This document shows, in pieces, positions 1-10,842 of a stretch of DNA of 64,000 nt (within the stretch, counting starts at the first letter, position 1; each line of letters opens with the position of its first letter). This DNA comes from Ampelocalamus luodianensis (Eukaryota > Streptophyta > Magnoliopsida > Poales > Poaceae): assembly GCA_036346255.1 (NCBI GenBank), contig CM070619.1, positions 36,276,342-36,340,341 of the forward strand, in the 5' to 3' direction. The position numbers were made by a program, and so were the translations under genes. The notes under the pieces were generated by a model. That model was given only the letters and a program-made list of their open reading frames with translations. It had not been told where the DNA came from and searched no databases.

Positions 1-274
1 TTTCTTTAAGTCCATATAATTTCTAAAAATGCAATCAAAAAATTTTATTAAGATAATTTATCTAGGCTTTAATAAAAATACTTCAGTCATAATACAAGTT
101 TTATCTTGTATCCCTTTAAGACTTTAAATGGTCCTTATGGGATTTTTGGCAAAAGGAAGGTTTTAATTTGTAACATCTTGCCCAAATTGTGAAATGAGCA
201 GTAATGCTATGAACAGCACCTCATTACTGTTCATAAAGCATTTTATCACTGTTTATAAACTTGTGGCTGTTACA
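1..274 (-). repeat. A-family LTR, 5' portion (3' LTR of element M), cut by window edge
   Basis: These bases match positions 29785-30065 almost base for base. Read on the minus strand the segment begins TGTAACAGCC at 274 and continues off the left end of the window. It is followed on its right by a polypurine tract and the C-terminal end of pol, so it is the 3' LTR of the minus-strand element M. Only about the first 270 of roughly 4380 LTR bases are visible. Confidence 0.9.
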
Positions 275-291
275 AACCAACCCCCCTTAAG
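275..291 (-). other. Polypurine tract of element M
   Basis: On the minus strand this reads CTTAAGGGGGGTTGGTT directly before the LTR start TGTAACAGCC. A purine run abutting the 3' LTR is the plus-strand primer site of LTR retrotransposons, which fixes the orientation of M. Confidence 0.85.
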
Positions 292-1570
292 AAAATCTCG
301 TCCCCGAGATTTGGAACAAGTTAGAGATTAGGAAGAAGTGAAATCGAAATGATTGATAAGGAAATTCAACATCTGTTGTCTTGATTCCTTCAAAGATAAC
401 AAAGAAGAACTTTACATAACAACATAGTGTTATCATTACATCTTTGTTTACATTGCTTTGTTTAAACTTTCCTTTCTTGATTCAAAGGAAAGTACTAAAC
501 AACAAAGAGATGGGGGTGCTCAATTTGCATCAGATCTTCGCGCTCCCAAGTGGCTTCATCCTCGGAATGATTAGCCCACTGAATTTTCAAGAACTTGACA
601 TTACGATTTCTTGTCTGCGTTCCATTGTGTCGAGGATACGCATGCTGGTTGTTCTTGATAGGAAAGATCGGGTTGGAGATCAAGATGCTCATAGCGATTG
701 CCTCAATAGGAACACGAAGGCATTTCTTCAATTGAGACACATGAAAAGTATCATGCCTGCTGAGAGTGATTGAGTAGTTCCAATTGATAAGCTACGACTC
801 CTCGTTTGGCAATAGTCGGAAGGGTCGATATAGCAGTGCGATCTTCCCTTTACAAAGCGATGAGTGCCTTTCATCGGTGATACTTTAAGATAGACATGAT
901 CATCTACCTCAAAGCTCAATTCACGGCGGCGATGATCGGCATAGCTCTTCGACGGTATGCGATTTCAAACAATCTCGAATCGACGAACTTGCTCTCTGCT
1001 TCCTTTACAAGTGCGGACCATAGAATGATCTTTCACGGACTGGACCAATTCAATGGAGTCCTACAAGCTCTCCCATACAAGGCTTCAAAGGTGACATTTG
1101 AATACTTGCTAGTAGCTATTATTGTAGGAAAATTCCACATATGGCAAAGATTTCTCGAGTCTTTGCTATAAGATAGCACATAAGACCGAAGAAGATCTTC
1201 CATCACTTGGTTCACTCTCTCGGTCGACCACTAGTTTGAGGTGATAAGCGATCTGAAAGAGAGTTCGGTTCCATAGCTTTGATGAAGGCAATTCCAAAAG
1301 TGGGAAGTAAGGCGAGGGCCACGGTCGAGAGATAATGACCTTGGGAACACCATGAAGACAAACAATTCTAGCAATATAAAGCTCGCTGGCGCTTGCCACT
1401 AAAGATGGTTTTGCGAGAATAAAATGAGCCACCTTTGTCAAGCGGTCGATGATTACCCAGATGGCATCGGACCCATTGGAAGTCTTGGGAAGACCGGTAA
1501 CAAAATCCATACGATCTCTTCCCATTTCCACTTTGTGGAATAGGCAAAGGTTGAAGGGTACCAGTATACT
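292..1570 (-). pseudogene. Ty3/gypsy pol C-terminal part: integrase core and chromodomain-like tail (element M)
   Basis: The minus strand, reading from 1570 down, encodes the integrase catalytic core: MDFVTGLPKT, then VIIDRLTKVAHF, then a frameshifted core region, then VNQVMEDLLRSYVLSYSKD and FEALYGRACRTPLNW. Further on come FEVDDHVYLKVSPMKGTHRF and, near 740-500, FLKIQWANHSEDEATWERED followed by PHLF, which is the chromodomain-like end of chromovirus integrases. Several frameshifts break the frame, so the protein is not makeable as written. Its N-terminal continuation lies at 21820-22000, because element P is inserted between the HHCC zinc finger and the catalytic core. The chromodomain and tRNA-Met primer point to the Tekay/Del-like chromovirus group; the lineage is my inference. 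Confidence 0.85.
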
Positions 1571-3155
1571 TGACCCCAATTTTATCAACGATAATAATCG
1601 CATTATGAGCGATGATGGGCTCTTGTTCATATCATTCTTATTCTTAATCTTAGTTGGGAGTTCTTTGTTACCAAATAAAACCTTCCTTTTAGCCCAGTCA
1701 AAGACTTATTTAGAATATTTAAAGGAATACAAGATAAAACTTGTATTATGGTAGGAAGTATTTTATGAAAGCTTAGATAAATTATCTTGGCTAAAAATAT
1801 TTTTGTTGCATTTCTAGAAATTATTTGGGCTTAAAGAAAAATTTATTGTCTTTAAATAAATATTTTCGGCCTGAAATAGATAATTATGTATTTTATAAAG
1901 TGAAAATGTGGTTTATGAAATTTATCAGGAAATATATCATCCCGATAGTTTACAACAAAAATTTCATGAATTTATAAATTTATTTGCTATTTTTAAAGAC
2001 CAGTCAAACCTTTTAAGTATTTAAATGGGTGCAGTCAACCAAGCGGTCTAAACCGACCCTTGCACATGTGCGACTCGGTCTCCGTGGTTGGGTCCAACCT
2101 AGTGCGACTTGATGCGGCTCGGTCACGTCCCAACGAGCCCAAAACTCCACGTGATTTGAGCGTTGATCTTCAATCGAGCGAGGCGAAGCTATAACACCGC
2201 GAGCTGTCCACGTGTGCACTTTAATCTCCACCGTTGGATATTGATCTAGCGCGAGATCGATGTATGCAACGGACAACTCGGATCCTTATTCAATCTCCAC
2301 CGTTCGTTTCTAATCCAGCCGTGGCGCCCTTTTCGTTTTAAACTTAACGGCGCTTTTATTTCAGCGTTAGATTCAAATCCTCGGCTTTTCCCTTTTTCCG
2401 CGTGTATAAAGCCCGCTCCTCTGGGCCATTGGATCTTCATCGTGTGGCCCAGATTAGTGTGCATGCGATCGGACGACTCGGATCCCGCTGTCGTGGCCGT
2501 CCATCGCTTGATCTAGCGGTATCGCTTGTTTCTAATTGAAATCGAGCGCGCGTTTATGCGAGCCTTTGGATTTCAATCAGCAGCGCTCCTTTTTGACCGT
2601 GGGCCTTTAAAGCCCAAAATCGGTGGATCGTTGGATTTTAATCGTGCGGACCACATGGGTGTATGCAATCGGACCATCAGGTTCCATTTACATCGACCGT
2701 AGAAATTGAATCCAGCGGTCTTTGAGCCATCGCATCTAAAAAGAGCGGCGTGTATATCTTTTAGGCTGCGCGTTGGATTTCAATCAGCGTCGATTTGAAA
2801 GTGGACCTCAATGAATCCTTTAAAACTCCGTTTTAATCCCGATCGATAGATCTAGATCGTGAGTCCATATTAAATAATCTTGATTCAAATCATTTAATCT
2901 ATCTATTTATCGTAGCCGTCTATTTCCAATCGGACGGTGACATTTGTTTGAGCTCTCGAGTTGCGCGGTGAGGATGACAATGGGACCCACATGTCGATTA
3001 GCTCTTATCTTCTTCCTCTCTCCTGTGTGATTTCTGGAAATCAAGGAGAGAATTATCCCAAAGATTTTGCAACTAATTTTTGGGATAATTAGCCTAAATG
3101 GACACCTCATCAAGCTCTAGACTTTTCCCAATTATCCTGTAGCTCAACTCCCACA

Positions 3156-3163
3156 TATATAAA
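3156..3163 (+). promoter_or_regulatory. TATA box of A-family LTR promoter
   Basis: TATATAAA followed by CCCTAG lies in a conserved position in all three long A copies (3156, 19068, and inverted at 28432-28439). It is placed between the motif-rich U3 and an AATAAA signal about 120 bases downstream (3279-3284), the usual U3-R arrangement. Transcription should start near 3190. Confidence 0.7.
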
Positions 3164-3744
3164 CCCTAGTTTTTGAGTCACTGACCATTGTTGACCACTG
3201 AAGCTCATTTCTTCCTTCTTGTGGTGGAGTTCTTGCTCCTATCCTTTGCTTATCCATCCTTAAGCAGGCTTTACTTACAATAAAGATTGGTTATCTTTTG
3301 TAGGTCAAATCCGAGTTTGTTTCCCATCCATCATCATCGGTTTTGAGTTTTGGTATCTTTCCTATCTTTGGTAAGCCAAAATCCTAGTTTTGATATCTTG
3401 AGCATCCTAGGAACCTTAGAAGCTGCTAAGCATCACTCTTTTAAGCATCGGTAGCTTCAACCGTCCTTAAAGCGAAAAGTTGATATTATACCTTTTGGTC
3501 TTTCATGTCATTTTCAAGACCTAGGGTTCTTCTGTCAACTTATCATCTTATTTAGGTTTTGACTAAACCCTAGCGGCATGACAAGTTGATCTTTCCATTC
3601 TTGTCATCATCTATTTTGACTCCTAGCTGAAATATGTCTCTGTTCTTTTGTCGGCTCAGCCAGACAAAATAGCTTTCTTTAGCTTTTGTAATCTAACTAA
3701 TTAGGGTTAGACTAAGGTTGGTTTGGGATATTAATTACCCCAAA

Positions 3745-3784
3745 AGATCATGCTAAGGTTCATTTATGAACTTTTGCATGATCT
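3745..3784 (+). other. Bipartite hairpin in A-LTR leader
   Basis: AGATCATGC (3745-3753) pairs with GCATGATCT (3776-3784). Inside it GTTCAT (3758-3763) pairs with ATGAAC (3766-3771). Both stems are perfect, and the same structure is kept in the copy near 19660-19700. It lies downstream of the LTR TATA box, so it would be transcribed. Confidence 0.75.
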
Positions 3785-4337
3785 ATACTTCTTCGAAACT
3801 TTGCAATCATCTGTTTTGGCTCTTTTCAAATCGAAAAGCGGGACTTTCTAATAACTTCTAACTACTGTCTTTTGAAAGCAGTGAGTTCTAATATGGGTAA
3901 TTATCACTAATATGGGTAGTTATGGCTTAAGTATCTTTGTTAATCATACATTTCTTTATTGATCATGCATTTTCATTGATCTATACTAGTTGTCGTTTTT
4001 GGTGTTTATTGGGTTTATTATCTTTTATAGAATCTGGTTCTTACTGAGGCTTTTGACAATATTTCGAACAACTGAACACTGCAAGTGTATTACTACCAAG
4101 GCAAGCATCCTCTTTGCACCATATTGAACCCAGTTTTTGTACAATAGCTTTTACAAATTCGGTGATATCTGTGCATGCTATTTTTACGAAAATACAAAAT
4201 GTGACTTGTAATAGCTAGCTATAACTTTGACATAGTGGATTACCTTAATTATGACCATACACTCAACTCTAGTGTAGTATTGTATACTATATGGTCTATT
4301 TTGATTTGGCTTAGACATGCGATCTAGAGATTTTAGA

Positions 4338-4362
4338 GTTTGACAAGCATATCTTGTCAAAC
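4338..4362 (+). other. 10-bp perfect stem-loop in A-LTR leader
   Basis: GTTTGACAAG (4338-4347), a five-base loop CATAT, then CTTGTCAAAC (4353-4362). The same hairpin occurs in the second LTR of P near 20250 and inverted near 27230. Confidence 0.8.
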
Positions 4363-5400
4363 ATAGAATCTAAATCGACTGTTGTCATTTTAAACTCTTT
4401 GTCAGGTTTCTTTAAATCAGTCTTGTATTTGAAATTCAAATTGATCTGGACAGAGGAAGCTAGTGATGGTGCTTTTGTGCACGAGATTGGGTTTTGTGGT
4501 GGACTTGTCGGGTTAAATAGAGACCGAACTCGACTATTGGTTCAAGTCCCCACGTACTTCCACATGCGATGTATGGTATTTGTTTGGTTAAGTAAAATGC
4601 TAGGACTATTGGGTTGGAAGCGGGAGAGTAAGAACATGTGTATTGACCTTGTATGGCATAGATGCTTTGGTCTTATGACTGCGTTGTATGCCATGTGAGC
4701 TTGTATGTCGATGTCGGATGTTCTTAGAAGGGTGAGGCGTATATGTGCTCCGTAGCATATCGATACCTTAATGGTGCCGATTGCATTCTAATATGGGTAG
4801 TGAGCCCATTCGCATTTAATTGTTTGGATCGGCATTCTTGACACAACATGTGTGCCCGGTTAAATAGATGCTATCCGTCGTTGTTTAAGCGGGATCGACT
4901 CACACATGGGGTCCAACTCAATAGTGTTAGCTTGTTGAAAAATACCAAATCTTAGTTTCCCGGTCGGCATACCAAAGGAAGTATGTCATCATTCGGAGGC
5001 ATCCGAAGGCAACGAGCTAGCTAAGTCATGTGGGTAAGATGTACACCTGCGAGGTATAAAGCTGATTCGAATAAGCCGTGTCCACGGTCATGGGCGATAA
5101 CTTGAACTGATATCACTGTATAGAAATTTTGATTTCCAAAATGTGGTTTTTGTTTATTTCGGTTTGCATGAGGATTCATGCATTGTATGTTTACAATTAT
5201 GTCATTTACTTACTGTTCTAGTTAAACTTTGATTTACTAAATTGCTTTATCAAAATTTAGCTTTTGAAGGTTAAGATGTATCGCTTTGTGCAAATCTGAA
5301 CCTTTAAAACCTTCTGTTGAAACCTTATGCATATATAAATTCTACTCCTTTGCGTAGGCTCTAATCAACATTTTCTTTTATTAGTTTGTGTAAGACTTGT

Positions 5401-5494
5401 GAGTACATACATACTCAAGGTACTCTCACCTATTGTTGCGGTGAGGATGGTTATCTTCTGAAGTACCCAGTTAGCGCCGATCGGTGGCGCTAAC
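5401..5494 (+). other. Three consecutive stem-loops near the 3' end of A-LTR
   Basis: Stem 1 is GAGTAC (5401-5406) with GTACTC (5420-5425). Stem 2 is CTCACC (5425-5430) with GGTGAG (5440-5445). Stem 3 is GTTAGCGCC (5470-5478) with GGCGCTAAC (5486-5494). In the other LTR of P stem 3 is GTTAGCG (21390-21396) with CGCTAAC (21410-21416). Stem 1 has counterparts in the C and D LTRs. Confidence 0.75.
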
Positions 5495-5897
5495 GAGTAA
5501 AGCTACTTCTTACCTCCACGCAATTGCTGCGGGTGGATGAGGCCATTGGTGGACACTAAGTTTTTGTTTTGCTTCATTTGTTAGACTTTTAAAGTGACCA
5601 AGTCACTTCCCTCTCGTAGTACTAAACCGAATGATGTAAACTTATGTTTAATTATGTCAAGGTATGACTTGTATGTGTATGATGCAATGTTGTTGAAGGA
5701 TATATATACAATGGTCGTTGATCTGGGAACCATTGTGGTACATATATATCAGAATCTGTTTTATTGAAATTGTTACTTGTTAAATTCATATCTTTAGCAT
5801 GATCTTTAATTGAGGCATGCTTTGTTCCTTAATTAAAATTGTGTTCTTGTATGAATTTAATTAAATACATTACAATAAACCGGGGTCCTCACAGCGT

Positions 5898-5908
5898 TGG
5901 TATCGAGC
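5898..5908 (+). other. Primer binding site of element P (tRNA-Met type)
   Basis: TGGTATCGAGC follows the LTR end by four bases. It differs by one missing A from TGGTATCAGAGC, the complement of the plant initiator tRNA-Met 3' end, which is intact in element M (25667-25678). Confidence 0.85.
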
Positions 5909-6105
5909 ATGCATTACTGTAGGTTAAAGTAGCATGGCAGAAGTTATTAGAGTCTTCTAATAAAATTACTTTCAAACAGTAATGTATTTTGAAAGTTTAA
6001 GTATGACCTCTTTTATTTCTTATCTTTCTTAATGTCACTTCTTGTCCAACTTTACATTGGTTTATTTAAAAGTGAATTGTTCTTATCTTGTCTTCTTGTC
6101 TATAG

Positions 6106-6901
6106 ATGAGCGGTTGGTACTTGGTCAAGGAGACTCGAGCGAAGATGTTGATGGGTTCAGCATTACCGGGACATGATGTGGCGCTCAATTTCACCTACCG
6201 GTAGGATCGCCATTTATCGGCGAGATCGAGGACCAGGGATGGAGAGTACGCGCCTTCATCAACGTCATCGCTAGGCATGTAGGCGGCGGTGTTCCCTCTG
6301 TGTCCAAGCTCTTGCTACCTCGAGGCTATGGCGATTCGGGAAAGTGCGAGTAGGATGATGAGCCTTCTTCGTCATGATTTGTGGGTTGTCTCAACCACCA
6401 TATGACCACTTCCGAATCAAGGTCCTACCTCCGAAGTGAGCACGTTCGATGAGATACGGTTTGGGAAGACCCTCAGTGCGGCGATTGGCGAGATGGTCGC
6501 ATCATGGACCAAATCCATCGCTGTATTGTGAGGAGTTGTGGAAACTTCGGCATCGCCTTAATGAGGCCAGTAGTACGCGCTTCTTGGAGTCAACATGAAC
6601 GCGTTCCTGCAGCGTGCTTTATGGTGACAACGAGACCTCTCCATTCTTCTTTGCACCACCTCTTCTGACTTCGAAGTGGCCGGGTGTGTACTGTTTATGG
6701 ACAAGTCGCCAAGCCGGATAGCTGCGAGTTTTCCTCGCACCTGCGATTTGCCCTCCGGAGGTCATCACCACTGCTAGGGTCCCGAGGCGTCTCATTAGTC
6801 CGTTGGATCCTGTTGATCTGGTTCCCTGGAGCTCATCTTTTGAATGAGTTCGGTGAACTAACCGGATCTTTACGCTAGCACCTCGACGATGAACCCTCGC
6901 G
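6106..6901 (+). pseudogene. Accessory reading frame between PBS and gag of element P (broken)
   Basis: Codon-like sequence starts at ATG 6106 (MSGWYLVKETRAKMLMGS) and runs about 265 codons through at least seven frame changes. Recognisable stretches are GWRVRAFINVIARHVGGGV (frame from 6204), PYDHFRIKVLPP (6401), FDEIRFGKTLSAAIGEMVAS (6442), LWKLRHRLNEASSTRFLE (6536), GDNETSPFFFAPPLLTSKWP (6623), and VPRRLISPLDPVDLVPWSSS (about 6780). I do not recognise the protein. Element M keeps only its first codons (MSGWYFVK then a stop, minus strand near 25470-25440) and lacks about 850 bases, so M looks internally deleted. The frame ends at a good splice donor (GTGAGT at 6902), and an acceptor-like TTTGCAG lies at 7150-7156 just before gag. 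Extra ORFs upstream of gag are known in some plant gypsy elements (for example Ogre and RIRE2), but homology to those is not shown here. Confidence 0.6.
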
Positions 6902-7198
6902 GTGAGTGTCTTCGGTTTAGTAGTTGCCCTCAAATAAATTGTATGTAAAAGGGCGTAGTATTTTTGTACAAAGTATGTAAGTTTAACTTTCGGTTTGTGT
7001 CGACATTATGGCCGACTATAATGTAAGGCTGGGCAAAATTTTGTTATATATATATGAAGTTTTGGTTTGATGTTAACTTAAATGCATAGCATAACATGAT
7101 GCATTATATATGCAGATTTGTTTCCTTTCTAATTGCAACCTTGTTTGTGTTTGCAGAGTATATCCTTGTTGTGTTGTTAACCAAGGTGTAGTAGCAGG

Positions 7199-8313
7199 AT
7201 GACGGGACCTACTACTGTGTGCGCAAGCGCAACAAGGAAGGTATGTCGACTCCACACCTCATTCTCGGGGAGGGCCGGAGCCTTCCGGTTCTCGAAGTCC
7301 GCAAGGTGGTCCCGGGAAGAGGAGCTTCCCCACCACCTTCCATGGCTGATGTGCTCATGCAAATTGGCGCAATCGAATGGACGAGCGCGTATCTTGGAGC
7401 AGTTGCGCGCAACACTTCTTCTCTGTTGCACCAGTGTCGAGCAGGAGGCCACCATGTGCGAGGTAGTCTCGGCGACTTTGGCGGACTAACCAGCCGGTGT
7501 TCTCTAGCTCTCGGGATCCCATGGAAGGCGAGGATTGGCGGACCATTGAAAAAGCTACTAATTGCTCAATGTTCCGAGAGAGAAGGTCCTTCTTGCCGAT
7601 TATCGGTTGGATGGACCAGCTAGCATATGGTGGGATAATCTCCTTGCCCTTCAGCCTGCTGGACATGTCCCTACTTGGGAGGAGTTTGTGGAGGCTTTTC
7701 GCGAAGCTCATATTCTGAGGGGTCATGATGATTAAGCAACAAGAATTTCTCGCTCTCAAACAAGGCGAAAGTGCGTGGCGGAGTATCTGCATGAATTCAA
7801 CTTTCTAGCGGATATGCCCCTGATGATGTTTCGACTGACCTTCGTCGTCGGAACCGGTTCTTGAATGGGCTATCTGAAGAAGCTGGATGGCGTAGCTTTG
7901 CTTGACTTCCGGAATTTCTCTCATTTGGTCAACAAAGCCATTGTGGCCGAAAGCAAGAGCAAGGCATTGGATGAGTCACGCAAGCGACAGCGGACTTCTC
8001 AGTTTATTCCTGGAGGCAACTCACCAAGGCCTCGCATGTGGGTATCCAGACCACCGCGAGCACCAGCTCCATTTGTACCCAGGCCTGCGGTGTTTGCCCC
8101 TCGCCCATCCTCTTCCACTAATCAACCAAGGCTTAGTGGAAACCGGCCACCAGCTGTTGTGACTGTCAGGCCAGGGGTTATATGTTACCATTGTGGGCGT
8201 CCAGGGCATTTTGCTAATCAGTGTTATGCCAGGGCTCAGGGGATACCACCTATTTCCCCTTCCCCAGCTACTCTGCGTCCTGCACCACCTTCACCGACTG
8301 TGGTCAAGCCTGA
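7199..8313 (+). pseudogene. gag of element P, frameshifted and cut by element B
   Basis: The ATG at 7199 begins MTGPTT, matching the gag start of element M at 25204. Several frameshifts follow. The clearest part is 7865-8313, which carries a basic SKALDESRKRQRTSQFIPGG stretch, a proline/arginine-rich linker, and a CCHC zinc knuckle CYHCGRPGHFANQC at 8183-8224 (CX2CX4HX4C), the nucleic-acid-binding end of nucleocapsid. The frame is interrupted at 8313 by the start of element B, and no protease, reverse transcriptase or integrase of P follows. The product, if any, would be a truncated capsid protein. Confidence 0.85.
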
Positions 8314-10828
8314 TGTAATACCCCGAAAGTGTGTTAAGCATTAGTCGGGAAAGATTAGAAGTTCGGGAGAGAATTAAACGTAATTGCGGGAAGGATCAAT
8401 CGAAATGCGCGCATACAACGATTAGAGAGGGGATTTTCTTGTTTCCAACCCAACTTGGGCTTGGGGCCCAAGGGCCCAATAGGTGGCCGGCCAAGGAAGG
8501 GGGCACTAACCCTAGCACCCCACTTCCCACTCTCCTCCCCTCCACCTTGTGGCCGCCACTCCACCTCCCTCCTCCATCTTGCGCCTCCTAGCACCACCCC
8601 TCCATGGCTACCTCACCTTGCGCCTCCCTAGCATCTCCCTAGTCCCCATGGCAGCCGGCCAAGGGAAGAAGAAGGTGACCTCCTTTTGGGTGGCGGCCAA
8701 GAAGGAAGAAAAGAGGGAAGGGAGGGAGAGAAGAGAAGGAAGAGGATCACCAACCGAGCTTACGATCCTCAGCTGCACCAAGGGTAACGAAGACCCTTCC
8801 CGCTGAATCTTTTGTATTAGATGCGTTTATGAATTCGTTTTGTGGATCGGTCGCCGATTGCTATTAGATTGCGTTCTGTCTAGTTTGTTGCGCGGCCAGT
8901 TTCATGTATTTAGAGGCCGAATTAGGGGTTTTGGTCTCCTAGAGAGTTGTAGGTTATGTTCGTAGCTTTCAGTGGCCACCAAGATCACCCAAATCCGATT
9001 AACGTTCAGGAAGTTATGAATGTTTTAGTATCGCTGCTCTTTTAATCTGTCAGTTTTGGGCAGTCTGTAGAAAACTGGTTATTACTGCTAGTTAAAGGAA
9101 AATCAGGGAACCTCAGTATAACGAAAAATGTGGGTAATTTCTATACCTTTTCATAGAGTTAAAGAACACGAGATTTGGACTTTCGTAGCAAAAGTTATGG
9201 TGGTTTTAGCGTACTGTCCAGAGAACTCGACGAGAATTCTGTCGTCTGATGGTTGGTTTGATAGGGGAAGTTAATGGCAGAATCAAAAGGGCTCCCCAAC
9301 TAAGTTTATTTAGGTAATTTAATTACCTTTTCATAAAGCCTAAGATCATCTTATTTGGATTCTTGAGCAGAAAGTTATGTATTTTAGAAGTTGACTGTCC
9401 ACAGCGGTACGAAGCGATCGCTAGAAATTGGAGGTTTTGTTAACACTTGAGAGTTAGCGAGTTCCGTTGTGTTGTTATTTATGCTTTTGGTTCAGCATGT
9501 TGGTCTTAGATTGGGGTACCTTTATGTTCAGGTGGGAGCGTGGTTCGGGGCAACACCCTCTTCGCGTCCACCGCTCTCATCGCACGTTAAGGCAAGTATT
9601 CGGTTGTTGCATAATTATGTTTGGATGATAAGATTGTTTGTGAATGCTTGCAGTAACTATGCACGGATGTTATTGTGATGAGTTCTCATTTATCTTGATG
9701 AATGCAAGTTATGGTAAAGCTTTCTTTGTACATTGCTAATCCATACATGGTGAGATGTACACGTTGAACTCTTGTGTATGAAAGATGTTGACATAGAGCA
9801 TACGCATAATTGAAACATGTTTGAGACTCGATCGTGTATGCATGTTTTGATACATGATAGCAAAGTAAAGTGGCTGGCATGATGTTATGCTCCAAGTATG
9901 GTTATGCTCTATTTATGTTCAATGTTATTGTATTTGGTATATTGATGATGAATAGATCTGTGCATGTGCATATTGAGATCTTCTTTGAAGCTTGGTCACG
10001 TGGTGACCAAGTATGCATTCTTTGAGGTCCCGTCATGTATGGGCGGGCTTGAGGTCCCACATTCGTGGAATGTGGGCTATGAAAAAGAGGTCCCCATCAT
10101 TCGATGATGGGCAAAGGTCCCTATACATGTGGTGTATAGGCTCTTGGTCCCCGTGCCGAGGGCACGAGCATGGGTATCAATGACGGCGGTTGCATACTTT
10201 GCATTACCTAAAATGCAAAAGTTAAAGAGAAAGAGAAAGAGCACTTGAGCATCTTGCATCTTGCATCGCATGAGCATATGACATGTTTATAATTGAGATG
10301 GTAGATGGTTGTTAATGTTCTGATTGTCTATGTTATTGTTGCCATTTGATGTACTTGCTTGGGTCTTTGGACTCACTCTTCTTTGTTGTTGTGTTTTTAG
10401 GTACCTCTATACAAGAACGGCATGCATGGGAGGGAATAGTAGTGGATGCACAATCGCACGAACTACTCACATTTGGACTAATAGATTGATAATTTAGTAG
10501 TTGAGTAATTGCATAAAGAATCTCTTATGATTACTCACTATGCTTGGGATAAATTGTAATAGAGTTGATTAGAGGATTATGAATGTCATTCATTTATGTT
10601 TTAGTTGTTTAGCATGCTATGGATGATGTAGTGATGTTAGCATAGTTATGGTTATCTCTTGTTTTTGTTGGAGGCTGGATTAGTTAACTATGTTATATTT
10701 AAATGTTGGGACCTCTGGTTTAGTAACTAAACAAAGGAGGTTCTGTCGGATTTTAGAGAATTATTTCAATGTTAAAATGTTATTGTGTTAGTTTAGTAAC
10801 ATTCGGGCCTTTGTCAGTCAGTGTTACT
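8314..10828 (+). repeat. B-family LTR, left copy (2.5 kb)
   Basis: The LTR starts TGTAATACCCCGAAAG and aligns over its whole length with 14919-17428. It holds a pyrimidine-rich block (8500-8660, many CTCC/CCTCC), a purine-rich AAGGAAGAAAAGAGG block (8690-8745), then AT-richer sequence with the hairpin array at 9991-10219. The 3' end is placed near GTGTTAC before the PBS and is uncertain by about 10 bases. I see no TATA box of good quality. I do not recognise the family by name. Confidence 0.85.
9991..10219 (+). other. Tandem hairpin array in B-LTR (left copy)
   Basis: Seven consecutive short inverted repeats occur here. Stem 1 is CTTGGTCAC/GTGACCAAG (9991-10011). Stem 2 is CCCGTC/GGCGGG with one G-U pair (10029-10047). 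Stem 3 is CCCACATTC/GAATGTGGG (10056-10076). Stem 4 is CCCATCAT/ATGATGGG (10093-10111). Stem 5 is CCTATACA/TGTATAGG (10120-10140). Stem 6 is CGTGCC/GGCACG (10152-10166). Stem 7 is TTTGCATT/AATGCAAA (10198-10219). Loops are mostly 3-6 bases. Stems 2 to 6 are each preceded by or begin in GGTCC or GGTCCC. The stems differ in sequence but stay complementary, and the array recurs at 16605-16833. Confidence 0.85.
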
Positions 10829-10831
10829 GAT

Positions 10832-10842
10832 TGGTATCGAGC
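10832..10842 (+). other. Primer binding site of element B (tRNA-Met type)
   Basis: TGGTATCGAGC lies just inside the left B LTR and is the same one-base-short version of TGGTATCAGAGC seen in element P. It fixes B in the plus orientation. Confidence 0.8.

Larger units (their letters stand above)
1571..5893 (+). repeat. A-family LTR, left LTR of element P (4.3 kb)
   Basis: This is the left LTR of plus-strand element P, alignable end to end with 17442-21819 and, inverted, with 25683-30065. It ends GGGTCCTCACA at 5893, followed by a primer binding site. The start reads TGACCCCAATTTT instead of TGTAACAGCCCCAATTTT, so the tip is slightly damaged. U3 (to about 3190) holds many CCGTTGGATnnnnATC-like motifs. 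A TATATAAA box is at 3156 and AATAAA at 3279, so R is short and the transcribed U5/leader is about 2.6 kb. That leader is rich in perfect hairpins. Compared with 17442-21819 it has dozens of 1-3 base gaps, mostly at C/G-containing sites. Confidence 0.9.

Noticed and set aside
4354..4698. 114-codon frame in the A LTR, recurring as 79-codon frames at 20380 and 26881
   Set aside because: Not conserved in length or frame among LTR copies; it lies in the structured leader and shows no protein motif.
1571..5893. Regularly spaced short repeats read as a CRISPR-like array (CCGTTGGAT motifs)
   Set aside because: Degenerate motifs with irregular spacing in a plant LTR; no leader or cas genes, and the context is eukaryotic.
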